In this document: one piece after another, positions 29,056 to 39,989 of the stretch | Layout of the letters: each line of letters begins with the position of its first letter | Numbering within the stretch: position 1 is the first letter of the stretch | Assembly (NCBI RefSeq): GCF_024139115.2 | Contig: NC_085140.1 | Coordinates: 299,977,978 to 300,041,977, forward strand | Source: Armigeres subalbatus | Taxonomy: Eukaryota; Arthropoda; Insecta; Diptera; Culicidae | DNA: 64,000 bases | Direction: 5' to 3' | The notes under the pieces: model-generated | Told to the model about the DNA's origin: nothing | What the model saw: the letters and a program-made list of their open reading frames with translations, nothing else | Database searches by the model: none | Translations under genes and position numbers: made by a program

Positions 29056-31660
29056 ATTCAAAGCTAATTCCATCACAGGTTTCAAGTGAATAATGTTGTT
29101 CTGCATTTGCTTAACTAGTTTCCTGTGCGAAAATAACGATATTTAGATGAAATTTTAATATTTCGACATTTAAGAGACTTTATTGGGGGTGTCTAAAATG
29201 TGTACATTTGAGGGTCCAAAACCTAGAATGTTTTCATTTCCAAACTTCAGAAATTTCACCGGTTTTTCGATAACTGATACCCATTTTGAACTTCTATTTT
29301 ATAAATAAAACTTTCATCTTTGAAATGGTTTGCTTTTTGTCCGTATAGAACCTGCATTTCAATAGATATAAGCAGATATTGGGAAGCACTTCCTCTAGGG
29401 GTCCAAAATAGGACATTTAGCCTAAGTGAGAAGTAATCACAGATCTTGATTTGAATGAAAACTTTGCTCACGCAAACATCAATACAAATGTACCATCTTT
29501 TTCTAACCAGTACGTAACCAACGCGTTGGTTCAGGAAATGGATTACATTTTTTTGCCATCTATCCACGAGGCGCTCAAAAAATTGCAATAATAATAATAA
29601 TTTGATTTCAATTGAGGCCATCTGGATTTTGCAAACGAATGCTGGTTGGCGGAATTTTTAGCTACAACCGAGAGGTTAACTAAATATGCGCTAGCTGACG
29701 TACTGTTGACTGACGGAAGACATTGGACGGGGTGATATTTTTAAGTCCATCGAGCATCACTCCAGAGCAACAAAACACGATTTCGCCTGGGCAAGCAGCA
29801 GCTCATGCGCAAATTTCAGTTTTCGGATTGTGTGGATTTTTTTTCTCTGTTAGAGTTTTTGTTTTATTGAGGCCGCTATCATCACGTGTGATGTGAGCGA
29901 GCGGTAATGTTCGGCTGTTCGACTGTGAATCATTTCATTGCCGTGGTGAAATGTAGAATAGGTAAATATTTGTCCTATATACAAAATTCTGACTATACTT
30001 GATAGATATTGATATTTATCATGGTTGTAAACACATGAAACAACTATTGATGAAACTAAAAAAAAACGCTACCACGTTAAAAATCAGTGGCATTGGGAGG
30101 GGATGATATGCGACTGATTTGCGTTGAATAGCTTCATATTCCTAGTTGATTCACTTTTTTTTGCATTTTCAGCCTGAATGCAAAATTTAGTATAGATTCA
30201 TGACTGAGAATGATGTGAGTTTTGTTTATAGACAGGAACGCACATATCGATCTCAATCTCTGTTAGTAAGATCAATCTGCAACATTTCATTACTCAATTT
30301 ATGGGTATAATTAGCCGATATTGGAATGATGTTGATCTACATTTGTAATTTCTCAAATCAATCTGCAGACTAAATAGCACTACTTGACGTAAATTAATTA
30401 AGCTGAATGTTTAGACTTTTGGGGTATGTGGTGGTTTATCTGCTTAGCAAATCGGCAGCAAATATAGAAAGAGTGTGTTTGTGTAAAATAATCCATTTTG
30501 AATAAACGCGTGATTGGAATAAGTACATAAATTGGAAAACAAGTACAAATCAAACATGATATTTGATAAATAGATAATATTAGAACACTATTGCAAACTT
30601 TGGTATCTGGCGATTTGGATCAATTTAAACGGTTCTGTTTTCATGCGTGTTTGACGTGACGTGCCAATAAACTGGTTGATCGAGTTAACAACACACTACT
30701 TTCACAGTATTACCACATTTAAAAATGTATTACTTATAAGAGAATATCGAGTTTTCAGGACAAAATATCTGTAAGCAACAAAGCCAAAACAAAATTATTT
30801 TTAAGAAGTTTGATTTGGAAAACAACGAGGCCCGATAATGTCATGCGAAACTAACAAATCTGAGAAATCAATATTTATTTTGCATCTCATCAAATCACGG
30901 CAGTCCCGTGGTGAGCTGGCCAGGTTGTTCGAGCTGTGCAGACTTTGATTTTTTTTAAAGATTTCTTACATTTCAGCAACAAACATAAGTTTGTGCAATG
31001 TCCATTTTAGGAAAATTTCAATGGAATCCGCTAGGTCGTTGCTCCCACATATTTATAGAGAAGAAAAGTTATTAGGGCGGTTTCATTTCGGTTTCCCACC
31101 AGACTAATAACATCATATTGGCAGCATTAGTCAACGGACTAAACCCTTAATTCAAATATTTACGCTCATCGCCATCGAAGTGGATTTTTATGATCTACTT
31201 AGCAGAATAAATTTGCATAGGCCGAGCCATTTATCATGGTTGTAAAATTGCTATCGAGCCCAGACCGAGTGCGCGCGGTGGCGTGTGTCCGAGCAGGCAG
31301 CCGACACGCATGTTTGATGGTGATGAAATAATTAACAGGGCAGAGGCAATCATCATTTGTCCACGTGTCGATGCCGATCACCTACCATCCTGTGACCGTC
31401 TGGCCGTGAATGGAAGGCGGACTCTCCCATGAGAAATATAATTAATATTGGGGTAGATCGATCCTTTTTTACGACGTGTCTCGGCAAACAACAAAAGCAA
31501 AACAATTTTGGTCTGGACCAGGTGGGACTGTCGCGTCTGCTGGTGCGGAAACATGCAGCCAGGGGCAAAACACTTTTAGTGTGATCTATTAAGTTATTGG
31601 CCAAAATCAAGAAGATGAGTGGAGGGTCGCAAACTAAACGATAAGCATACACTTTGGAAT
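29056..31660. other. Unassigned, mostly AT-rich DNA
   Basis: I see no supported gene. One stretch (29816-29961) could be an untranslated first exon: an arthropod initiator-like TTCAGT at 29815-29820 and a consensus-like donor ATAG/GTAAAT at 29961-29962, with short GC-richer DNA between. 31200-31660 is also GC-richer and non-repetitive, without a convincing frame. Confidence 0.35.
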
Positions 31661-32230
31661 TTTATTGGAGTAGGACTTCTGAAAGCGCGCGATGGGAAAA
31701 TTGAATACGGAGTTTATTGGTTTTTTATGTCACTAGTTTACTGTGCTGCTACTCTGTTTTGGCTCGTGAGGTTGGTGCCCGACCGAAATCGAACAAAAAT
31801 AGAACAGTGGAAATGAAGCAGAACGATATTGGATCGCGGGGCTTTCCAGCTCGATATCTACAGAATAGAGGAACACTAAATTTTGGTTTGGTGACGATTG
31901 TCTTGTATGGCCAATGGCGCCAACAAGAATTCGCAATCTTGCAAGCATATGTGTACTAATTTCCATAAACCGGGGATAGTTTCAAGATAAGCATGGAAGT
32001 GGAGTTCATTGGTTTATTTTGGGCTGACTTAAACAAGATAAAACAATTAAATCCCGCAGGGTAGAATCATAAACATAATGACCATCCTAAACAAAATCTG
32101 GGCACAACGTTACTTCCAGAGATGTTGTATCTTATGAAAAGAATAGGCATATATGACTTGATTGGTAAGATTAGTTTAATTACACAAACAGTTTTTATGC
32201 TGGAGTTACACAGAAATTCAGAGAACTCAA
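31661..32230. other. Unassigned DNA
   Basis: No repeat family or domain recognised. Confidence 0.4.
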
Positions 32231-32339
32231 AGGAATTGTAAATTGTTTTGTCTTTATTTAGGTGTTTTTAAAATTTATAATATTAAGTTCAACACCAATA
32301 AGAAAAGGAATCAGAAGGATTTCTTCCGCAGTCCAACCT

Positions 32340-33170
32340 TCAGTTCCGCCAATAGCAAGGTATAGCAATTTAAGTTAAGAGGAAGGCCGGCCAATGCGAG
32401 CCAATCAAGGGGCTTCTCTAGTCATTTTAAATTAAAATTACCACATTTAAATGAATCTAACTAACACTAGACAATTTAAAATAAAATCTAAAGGATAAAA
32501 TTAGGTAGAGAAAAAAAACACAAAAACATTACCAAAATAGACAAAACTTGTGATGACAGGGTTCCGATTACGAAGCCACGTCCTTTGCCAGTACATCCCG
32601 TATACGGTCTGGAATCCCGCAGAGGTTTCGGTGATATTTGTATTTGGGGCATCGACAAATAAAGTGTTCTACACAGTTCGTTATTCCGCAAAGATCACAG
32701 TAGTAGGACCGGAAAGGACATCCACCGAAGTTGTGGGAAACCCTTGTAAAACCAGCTCTTTCTGAGAAGCAGGATCGTTCCGGTGGAGCCCTTGATTTTT
32801 CGATAAAATAGTTAGTTGCTACTGTTCCAAATCCGACGATCCGTCACTATTTGTCCATTTTTTGACGTCGGCCGGCTGGACAGAACAAGTGTAAGGCAAT
32901 CCCTGGTGCCCCACACTGGTTCGGGCATCGGCTTTGGTGTTTCCCTTGATGCCACAGTGGCCGGGAATCCAAACAAAGGTGGTACTGGGGATCATGCCTG
33001 CTAGAATTCCCTGGATCCTGGGGTGTTTGGGAGTCTCACTCTGTAGGGCAGCAATCATACTAGCGAAGGCAGTGAAAACCACGATAGGTTTGTTCGACGG
33101 AAGAGTGGCCGCGACAAAAATTGCGGCGGATTCGGTGAAAAGGTGTTGCTAGGCTGTCAGACCTGCCTAG
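32340..33170 (-). pseudogene. LINE RNase H and C-terminal zinc-finger tail (I/Jockey-like)
   Basis: On the minus strand FVWIPGHCGIKGNTKADA is the conserved His-containing end of LINE RNase H domains. Upstream, PSNKPIVVFTAFASMIAALQ is the preceding strand-helix, where an Asp is usual and Ala/Phe stand instead, so catalysis is lost. Downstream, after a frameshift, YYCDLCGITNCVEHFICRCP fits the C-x2-C-x-H-x-C cluster at the end of such ORFs, ending with IRDVLAKDV-like. The RT domain is not recognisable next to it. Domain order (RNase H then CCHC) favours an I- or Jockey-group LINE. Confidence 0.7.
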
Positions 33171-33790
33171 GTTTTGGCCGGATACTTGACCGACTTTGTA
33201 AGCTCCTCGGTGTTGTCTCCTCTTCGAAACCGTGTGGCTATGGTTTTGTTTATCTTGGCTCGAGCCATCAGTCAGCTTTTGGCTCCGTGCCAGTGGACCC
33301 GTGCCACTGAGGGAGGCCGGTGCCAGCCACGCTTCTTAGGATCCGGTCAGCCTCGTCGAGGAGAGAGATCCCGTGATAGCCGGATGTGGCGGCAGCAAAT
33401 GAGGCAGCTTTCCAGCAGATAGCAGTGAGAACTCAATGTCTAAAGAGAATAACGCCGGCATCAACGCATGCTGCTTCGGCGAGAGTGAATGGAAGCAACG
33501 GCTGTCGATGGTGGCTTGGCCGATTCTCTAGCGTCTGGTGTTTCTGTTGGTACCTTGCTTCTTCGCGAGGGTCCTCATGAGGTTCATACGGGTTTTACAT
33601 GCCACCTTTACCGCTCGGAAGTGTGGTAAAAATTTAAACTTTCGGTCTATGTCCACGAGGACCCGAAAAATTTTTCGGTTTAGGACTGCTTCAGTGCCTA
33701 GCTTTACAGTAGGTCCCGCTAGCTGTCGTCATCAGCAGATTTTTCCACAGACACATTTTCTGGCGTTCATGCTGATACAACCGTGATGGT
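33171..33790. other. Unassigned GC-richer DNA, possibly decayed LINE
   Basis: Base composition is coding-like and continuous with the RNase H remnant, but I cannot read an RT domain in any frame. Overlapping frames on both strands show no recognisable motif. Confidence 0.35.
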
Positions 33791-34170
33791 TACGCTACGT
33801 CTTCACCCGTTGAACCCGAATACCCCAGTGTAACCGATACTGAACCGTTACCACACCTGCCACCTCCAGACGATTGCAAAGGGGCATGTGGGCTCTGACG
33901 TAGCGCAATGCAAACTTGGGAGCTGCATTCTTATTAACGTCTACGTCGAGCACAGCAAGCTTCACAGTAGGCCGCTCGTAGATTCCGCTGGCTGTTTGCA
34001 CTGTGGAACTTGTCACCTGTCCATCCGATCCCAATTACATGACCTTTGGGCCAGGTGTTGCGCGGAGAATTACGGTCAACGACGATCACAATGTCATTGA
34101 CAGCCATGGGCTTCGTTTCCAGCTCCAGACAATATTGATGGCGATTTCCTGGACATTCTGATCGTTCTTA
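33790..34170 (-). pseudogene. BEL/Pao integrase C-terminal fragment
   Basis: Minus-strand frames give PMAVNDIVIVVDRNSPRNTW, PKGHVI and, after a shift, DGQVTSSTVQTASGIYERPT and VKLAVLDV. The spacing is the same as the C-terminal domain of the intact-order BEL element (VVLLKED, W-K-I-G-R-V-V, DGLVRVVDVR, Y-K-R-P-I-H-K-L). It is a third, unrelated BEL/Pao remnant in the window. Confidence 0.65.
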
Positions 34171-34223
34171 CAGAGTTTTGTAGGATGTTGGGGGGTAGGG
34201 TTTGGATGATTTTGTTAATTTAC

Positions 34224-34300
34224 TGTAGTGTACGCTACCACTCAACTTAGTCTAAGCTAAGCTAAGCTAAGCTGTAGTGTACGCTACCACTAAACTTGGT
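34224..34300. repeat. Direct repeats flanking a (TAAGC)n tract
   Basis: A stretch of about 26 bp starting TGTAGTGTACGCTACCACT occurs at 34224 and again at 34273, with one difference. Between the copies lies only AGTCTAAGCTAAGCTAAGCT plus a few bases. Confidence 0.7.
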
Positions 34301-34409
34301 TTTCCTGTTTGAGTACTCTTTTTGGATCAACGGACGTCTGTAATTTAGATAATTTGACCCAATTTGACTAAATTTACTTGCTCAATGGATTTCATTCAAA
34401 CTTGCAGCC

Positions 34410-34522
34410 AAGCCAGTGGAGATATATCAGCTTCCACACTGATATTCCTCCCTCCCCCTTCAGTGGCCAGCCAGTGGAGATATATCAGCTTCCACACTGA
34501 TATTCTTCCCTCCCCCTTCATA
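34410..34522. repeat. Tandem duplication of about 58 bp
   Basis: The block starting AGCCAGTGGAGATATATCAG and ending CCTCCCCCTTCA occurs twice in tandem (34410-34466 and 34469-34521) with one or two changes. Confidence 0.85.
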
Positions 34523-34524
34523 CG

Positions 34525-34992
34525 GGAGCTTGGCAGAAGGAAGGTCGTGTGATATGTGCCATCACAAATATTGTCCTCCGCTCGCTTTCAAATCGACTTC
34601 TATAAAAACATTCTTCTTACCTGCCGTATCCTAACGGAACTATCAATTCTATACTTTCGCCTCTAATTCTATCATGAACATGTGCGTCTAAGTTTGGAAG
34701 ATGATATTAGCATTTCCATATCATTGTAAATCGTTTTTCTTCACGTAGAAGTAACACACAAAAAAAAATCATTAATTTATTATATTTTAGTTATGAGCGA
34801 GACAAAGAAAATTATGGGTAAACTAATCTCACCACTTATCAATAACCAGATAGTGTTTATAATTCAGTTTGGGCTAGAGGGAAATCATCAGCAATATCTG
34901 TTATCACAGTTAAGGGAATAGTTGGCATGATACAGCAGAGCACATCAATTTCACAATTTTCACCTGACTAGCTTCTACTTAGCACTGGCAAA
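34525..34992. other. Unassigned DNA
   Basis: Nothing recognised. Confidence 0.45.
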
Positions 34993-35244
34993 TCTATATA
35001 ATAAAAATGAAATGGTCTGTGTTCGTATCCGCATAACTCGAAAACGGCTGGATGGATTTTCTCCATTCCTTCAGCAAATATGTCCGTTATCGTTTCCGAC
35101 GGGTTTATATGATATTTTCTCATGCGAAAATCACGAGTAAGGTTGAGTAAATCGTGGAAAACTAAAACTAGAGTTAGTATGGAAATCTCGCATGGGCGCG
35201 CTTTCTCGCCTACTATGCAGGACAACGTCTGCCGGGTCGACTAG
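34993..35244 (+). mobile_element. Helitron-like non-autonomous element, 252 bp
   Basis: It starts TCTATATAATAAAAATGAAA and ends GCCGGGTCGACTAG, and is inserted between A (34992) and T (35245). TC at the 5' end, CTAG at the 3' end, insertion into AT and absence of a target duplication are Helitron hallmarks. A weak GCAG/CTGC hairpin lies about 14 nt before the end. No Rep-helicase, so it would depend on an autonomous relative. Confidence 0.6.
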
Positions 35245-35565
35245 TACAAAATAAATATTGAAGGGATTATTTTACGAATTCATCTGCTTTCCTATTTACG
35301 ATTAGCAATGTCTTCTATAATAATGAGCTATCGGTATCAAATGTTCGACGCTCCTCATCACGGCTCTAGCTGTCAACCTCTATGCTCTACGTTTTCGTTC
35401 GTCTCATGGACAGTCCTCTCGACAGGTATGGGTGCGACTACATTCGCGGTTCAGTTTCGATTTCAAAGGGACATGTGGAGTTCAGCGGGCTCTGACGTAG
35501 CGAAATCAATACAACGGATAAAGCCCAACGATGAATTAAGCCCACCCCTGCCTGGGTTCTAATTC
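35245..35565. other. Unassigned DNA
   Basis: No gene or repeat family recognised. Confidence 0.4.
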
Positions 35566-35567
35566 TG

Positions 35568-35664
35568 CCCAAGTAACATTTAAAGTTTTATAGCGCTCTT
35601 GAAGACCATAATTTACTCTACAAGAGCGTTATAAAACCAATATAAATCTAAAATGTTACTAGGG
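35568..35664. mobile_element. 97-bp palindromic miniature element
   Basis: CCCAAGTAACATTT at left and AAATGTTACTAGGG at right, with inner arms GTTTTATAGCGCTCTTG and CAAGAGCGTTATAAAAC. Nearly the whole sequence can fold into one hairpin. Confidence 0.75.
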
Positions 35665-35825
35665 TGGTCTGACCAGGCGTACTGTCGATTACAACCAATA
35701 GTATATCGTCGGCTTAGACGAATAGGTATACATTTGCAGGCAAGACTCCGAAGACCCCGTCCATGGCAAAGAGAAATAACGTCACTGCTTGGGGCAGCTG
35801 TTACGGTTTTGAACAACTATTTGCA

Positions 35826-35937
35826 AGGTTTCGGATTTTCAGTCTGGATATTTTTAGAACAACCACAACAAAAACTTGCCGAAACATTGGGACAGGTCTT
35901 AAACGGTTGTTCTATCCAGACTGGAAAGCCGAAACCT
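35826..35937. mobile_element. 112-bp palindromic miniature element
   Basis: The left arm has AGGTTTCGGATTTTCAGTCT and the right arm ends GACTGGAAAGCCGAAACCT, both continuing into GGATA...GAACAACC and its complement. Non-coding. Confidence 0.75.
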
Positions 35938-36240
35938 AGCGAATAGTTTAACATAAGCAGTCGAAATCTCAGTTTTAAACAACATTTGAAAATAGTAAAC
36001 AAAAAACTACACAAACAATACTTCCAAACAAATTTAGAAGACACCTGATAAGTATCATCTGTCTCTCTCTTCAGTGAGACAAAAGCCTCCACTACTCTGC
36101 CGTAATTTGACAATGTGACGTGTACGCCATTTTGCAATATTGATGTGAACGGGCTCTACTCGTAGTCCTCTTTAACACAAAAATAGAAAACCTATGTGTT
36201 GTAATTTGGCGCATACGCCATATGCATACGCTCTGCGATC
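35938..36240. repeat. Short dispersed repeat (related to 28.95 kb)
   Basis: CTCTGCCGTAATTTGACAAT and GTGACGTGTACGCC are followed at about 36200 by GTAATTTGGCGCATACGCC, a second partial unit. Nothing coding. Confidence 0.4.
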
Positions 36241-36244
36241 GATT

Positions 36245-36935
36245 CCAATGAGATCGGTGTTGTCCGCAAAGCCCTGAAGCATATGCAACCGTTCCTTTGC
36301 ACGCCTAGAGCACAATGTTGAACAATAAATTCAAAAGTGCATCACCCTGTTTCAATCCATCTAAGGTCACAAGCGAGGTTGATACGTCGTCTGCAATGCG
36401 AATATGTACTTAATTTCGAGCCATCCAGCGTTGCTCGTATCAGCCTAATAAATTTCGCCGGAAACTCATGTTCAGACATTTTCTGCCAAAATTTATTTTG
36501 TTTACACTGAACCGTTCGCTGATTTCAAATCAATTAACAGATGGTGAGTCTGCAAGTTGCACTCCCGGAATTTATCAATGATCATTTGTAGGCTAAACAT
36601 TTGATTCGTCATTCATCGGCCCTCACGAAAACCTGTCTAGTATTTGCCGACCAAGGACTCCTCAAGCGGATTTAGTCTTTTAAACAGAATACGCGACAAA
36701 ATTGTGTACGCCGAGTTCCGAAGGGCGATTCCTCTGTAATTGGCGCACTCTATTATGTGCCCTTTTTTTATAGATTGGGCATATGAGGTTTTCCAACCAG
36801 CCGATAGGCAGTTCATCATCCTACCATATTTTCTGGATAATGTGGTGGATCGATTGATGCAGCTTCTCACTCCCGTGTTTGGGAAGCTCGACCGGGATCT
36901 CGTCCTTCCCAGCAACTTCACTGTTTTCAGCTTGA
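36245..36935 (-). pseudogene. RTE-like reverse transcriptase fragment
   Basis: Minus-strand frames read IQAENSEVAGKDEIPVELPK, HQSIHHIIQKIW, LPIGWLENLICPI-like, KKGHIIECANYRGIALRNSA, YTILSRILFKRLNPLEESLV and, further along, palm-region blocks to about 36245. The N-Y-R-G-I-x-L and L-x-R-I-L-x-x-R-L blocks are the fingers and early palm of RTE-type RTs. Several frameshifts. The matching upstream segment may be at 38.42-38.77 kb. Confidence 0.75.
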
Positions 36936-36946
36936 ATCTTAGACAA

Positions 36947-37665
36947 AAGGGCGAAAGGACAAAAGGTCGAAAGACAAAAGGTCAAAGAGACAAAAGGTCG
37001 AAAAGACAAAACGTCGAAAGGGACTGAAGGACGAAAGGATAAATAGTCGAAAAGGACAAAAGGTCGCAAAGGACAAAAGGTCAAAAGGGACAAAAGGACA
37101 ATAAACAAGTTGATAACAAGTTGTGTATTCCAAAGGAATTTGTAAAATGCATTTAACTTCAAGTAGAAGTAATACACTCATTTCATTCTCATCAATCAAA
37201 GTCGAAGAATGAACAACTTTCAAAGATAAAATAATTACTATGAAACAATGTTTTGAATATCTAGGATAATATGTTAGAGATGAAAAATATTGTTAATTTA
37301 AGAAAAAGGTCTTCCTTAGCCGTGCGGAGAGATTAGCGACCACAAAGCAACACGATGCTGAAGGTGGCTGGGTTCGATTTCCGATCCGGTCTAGAAAATT
37401 TTCTCGGCTTCACCGGGCATCAATGTATTATCGTGTAAGCCTCACGATATATGAATGCAAAAATGGTAACTTGGCTTAAAAACTTCGCAGTTAACAACTG
37501 TGGAAGTACTTAATGAACACTAAGCTGCAGGACGGCAATGTCCCAGAAGGGGATGTAATGCCAATAAGATGATGATGATTGTCCCTTTCGACCTTTTGTC
37601 TTTTTCGACCATTTGTCCCTTCGAACTTTTGACTTTCGATCTTTTGTCTTTCGACGTTTTATCCC
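36947..37665. repeat. Inverted GACAAAAGGTCGAAAG repeats around a SINE
   Basis: The left block (36947-37111) has ten irregular units of GGACAAAAGGTCGAAAG. The right block (37578-37665) has five units in the opposite orientation (CCTTTCGACCTTTTGTC). Between them are about 200 bp of unassigned DNA and a SINE. The arrangement suggests a foldback-type element into which the SINE inserted. Confidence 0.65.
37311..37577 (+). mobile_element. SINE (tRNA-derived family S1), near-complete
   Basis: It starts CTTCCTTAGCCGTGCGGAGA (A-box region), with the B-box-like GGGTTCGATTTCCG at about 37369. The body carries CATCAATGTATTATCGTGTA, AATGGTAACTTGGCTTAAAA and GAACACTAAGCTGCAGGACG, and it ends in GGGGATGTAATGCCAATAAG plus a GATGATGAT tail. 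Transcription would be by pol III, with retroposition borrowed from a LINE. Two partial copies are at 14.57 and 16.20 kb. Confidence 0.8.
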
Positions 37666-37679
37666 TAACCCACATTACA

Positions 37680-38418
37680 GATGGACAAAACTGATCACAT
37701 AGTTGAACGGAATAAATCATTCAGTCTAATGATCTGGATCTTTCATACGGATGGGGTCTTTGTAGCAAAACGTAAGGAGAATACAAAATGATGAAACAAT
37801 TATCATTCCGGACTACACTTTTGACCAGGGCTGTGCTGCATCATTCTCATACGATATTGATTGGAATTATCATTTAATAACTTCTCAGGTGTGAAAAGTA
37901 GGCGAGTTGTCGTCGGCGATAACTTTTCCAATTTTGGATCATACAAAGTTATCATTTAAATGTAAAACCTGACAATACCAACTTAATGTCACATTCAATC
38001 TGCTGTTTGGCATTGTGTGGTGTTATGTAGAGAAATACGTTCAGAAAGTAACGGTTAATGCTTCAAATCTAGATAAAATTATCGAACGATTCTTACTCCC
38101 TAGCGAGTTATTATCAATTGATAATTTGGATATGTTATCACGTGAGAGTGTTATTCCTCGATCTTCAATTATTTGAAAATTTGATTTTTCCTATCCCTGC
38201 TTTTGACCAGTAGATTCATTAATATCACCCCTCTCTCACACACAACTTTGATACAAAACACGTATAGAGAACCTACACATTTTTTTTATTTTATCATTTC
38301 CTTACCAATGATTAGATAATTTTCTGATCGGGTGAACTGGTGAAAGTGAGCTACGAATCATTCCTCACTTCAAAGATCCGGATCATTAGAACGGTTCTGG
38401 ATCTGTAAGCCCCTTTCT
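37680..38418. other. Unassigned AT-rich DNA
   Basis: No gene or family recognised. Confidence 0.45.
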
Positions 38419-38419
38419 A

Positions 38420-38770
38420 ATGTACATCGTACCTCATTAATTCACCTTCGTTTGTACCACTTAACAAATCTTCGAAGTGCTCCTTCCATCTGGTTGCCAC
38501 AATAGTCTTGTCTTTCAGCAAATTCCCCTCTTGGGGAATTTGCACATGGCGAGCACTGGCGTAGTTTCATACCGCGCACCATTGACAGTCACCTATAACC
38601 TCCGCATATCGTTTATATCCATGTTCTTCTGCGCATCAACTATCACACTCTCGTCGTGCTGTCTTGCTAAACTGTACCGTTCTCTATTGCATCGAGTGAC
38701 AGCCATTAGCATCCGACTCCTGGCAGCATGTTTCTCGTCCGGAGAAGGGCCACTATGCCTACGTTTCGTA
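38420..38770 (-). pseudogene. RTE-like LINE linker fragment
   Basis: The minus strand near 38515-38440 reads KDKTIVATRWKEHFEDLLSG followed by TNEGELM. The W-x-x-H-F-x-x-L-L block sits just upstream of RT in RTE-like LINEs. Preceding sequence (to 38770) carries frameshifted linker frames rich in Arg and Ala. In order and strand it would precede the RT at 36245-36935, so one element may have been split by 1.5 kb of later repeats. Confidence 0.6.
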
Positions 38771-38809
38771 ACAAAGTTATTACGATGTGCTATGGATTTT
38801 TTATGAAAA

Positions 38810-38997
38810 AGTTACCCCTTCCCTTGGGAGCACCAGGTTCCCAGGGTACCTCCGGAAGTGGCCAATGTGTCCAGATGCTCTGCAAATGTCTTCTATTGTA
38901 TTTGTGTTGCAAAATCATGATGTATCGTAAGCTGGGTTTCAGAACCATTTAAAAATTAACCACTTCCCTGAACGAACCAGGTTCCTGGAATTCCTAT
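38810..38997 (-). repeat. Orphan monomer of the 152-bp foldback satellite
   Basis: It aligns with one and a quarter units of the repeats at 50-53 kb in the right-arm orientation: CTTCCCTTGGGAGCACCAGG, TCCGGAAGTGGCCAATGTGT, TTGCAAAATCATGATGTATC and TAAGCTGGGTTTC, then a second ACCACTTCCCTGAACGAACC. It is clearly diverged and stands alone. Confidence 0.7.
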
Positions 38998-39049
38998 AAC
39001 CCAAATTTGAGGGTCCAAATCGCTCACTTTTCACGCCTCATTCCTCACT

Positions 39050-39490
39050 TTTCAAATAACCTGTTCGGTCAAATGTCCTGCTCGGCCAAATTCCATGTTC
39101 GGTCGAATGACCTATTCAGCCAAATGATCTGTTCGGGCAAATAACCTATTCGGCCAAATGTCCAATTCGGCTAAATGTCCCGTTCGACCAAATATCCTAT
39201 TCAGCCAAATGACCTATTCGGCCAAATTACATTTTCGGGCAAATGTTCTATTCGGCCAAATGACCTATTCGGCCAAATGTCCTATTCGGCCAAATGTCCT
39301 ATTCGGCCAAATGTCCTATTCGGCCAAATGTCCTATTCGGCCAAATTATCTATTCGGGAAAATGATCTATTCGGGTAAATGACCTATTCTGCTATATGAG
39401 CCTATCGGCCAAATGGTTTTCGGCCTAGTGGTCTGTTCGGCCAAATGGCATATTCGACCAAACAACTTTCGGCCAAATGGCATTCAGCCT
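39050..39490 (+). repeat. 17-bp tandem array TATTCGGCCAAATGTCC
   Basis: About 25 units run here, regular and nearly identical between 39195 and 39345 and decaying outward with GTTCGG/ATTCAG and TGACC/TGTCC variants. Because 17 is not a multiple of 3, the array cycles through all frames, which explains the repetitive open frames at 39158-39382. Confidence 0.9.
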
Positions 39491-39690
39491 AACGGCCCTT
39501 CCCCTTCTCGTTTGCCACTCCCTTGCACTCAAAGCAACAATTTCGTTTGCGGCGCTGCATTCCAGTGCCTAACGCTTCCTGCTTTGTTGCTTTTGACCGG
39601 CTAGTATAGGTCATACAACTCAGGATAAAAACCTCAGTAGAGTGTTGCCTTCCATAAACTGAACACCGTCTTGCGAGTGCGTTATTATGC
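39491..39690. other. Unassigned DNA between two arrays
   Basis: Short non-repetitive segment with no gene. Confidence 0.4.
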
Positions 39691-39699
39691 ACGTTCTTG

Positions 39700-39980
39700 T
39701 CTTTTTTCTTCTTGTTTGCTTGTTTTCTTGTCTTCTTCTCTTCTTGTTTTAATTCTTATCTTCTTGTTCTTCTTGTCTTTTTGTCTTCTCGCCTTCCCGT
39801 CTTCTTGTATTCTTGTCTTCTTGTCTTCTTGTCTTCTTGTCTTCTTGTCTTCTTGTCTTCTTGTCTTCTTGTCTTCTTGTCTTCTTGTCTTCTTGTCTTC
39901 TTGTCTTCTTGTCTTCTTGTCTTCTTGTCTTCTTGTCTTCTTGTCTTCTTGTCTTCTTGTCTTCTTGTCTTCTTGTCTTA
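39700..39980 (+). repeat. 8-bp tandem array (CTTCTTGT)n
   Basis: From about 39803 to 39978 the unit CTTCTTGT repeats about 22 times without error. 39700-39802 is a degenerate lead-in of the same motif. Three long overlapping frames with Ser/Leu/Val repeats are produced by the array and are not genes. Confidence 0.95.
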
Positions 39981-39989
39981 TTGCCCCAT

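Noticed and set aside
36245..38770. One continuous RTE copy from 38.77 to 36.25 kb
   Set aside because: Order and strand fit, but I cannot show that both pieces are from the same subfamily or find matching insertion borders, so they are listed separately.
39158..39382. Two repetitive frames of 67-74 residues
   Set aside because: Products of the 17-bp array, which cycles through all frames.
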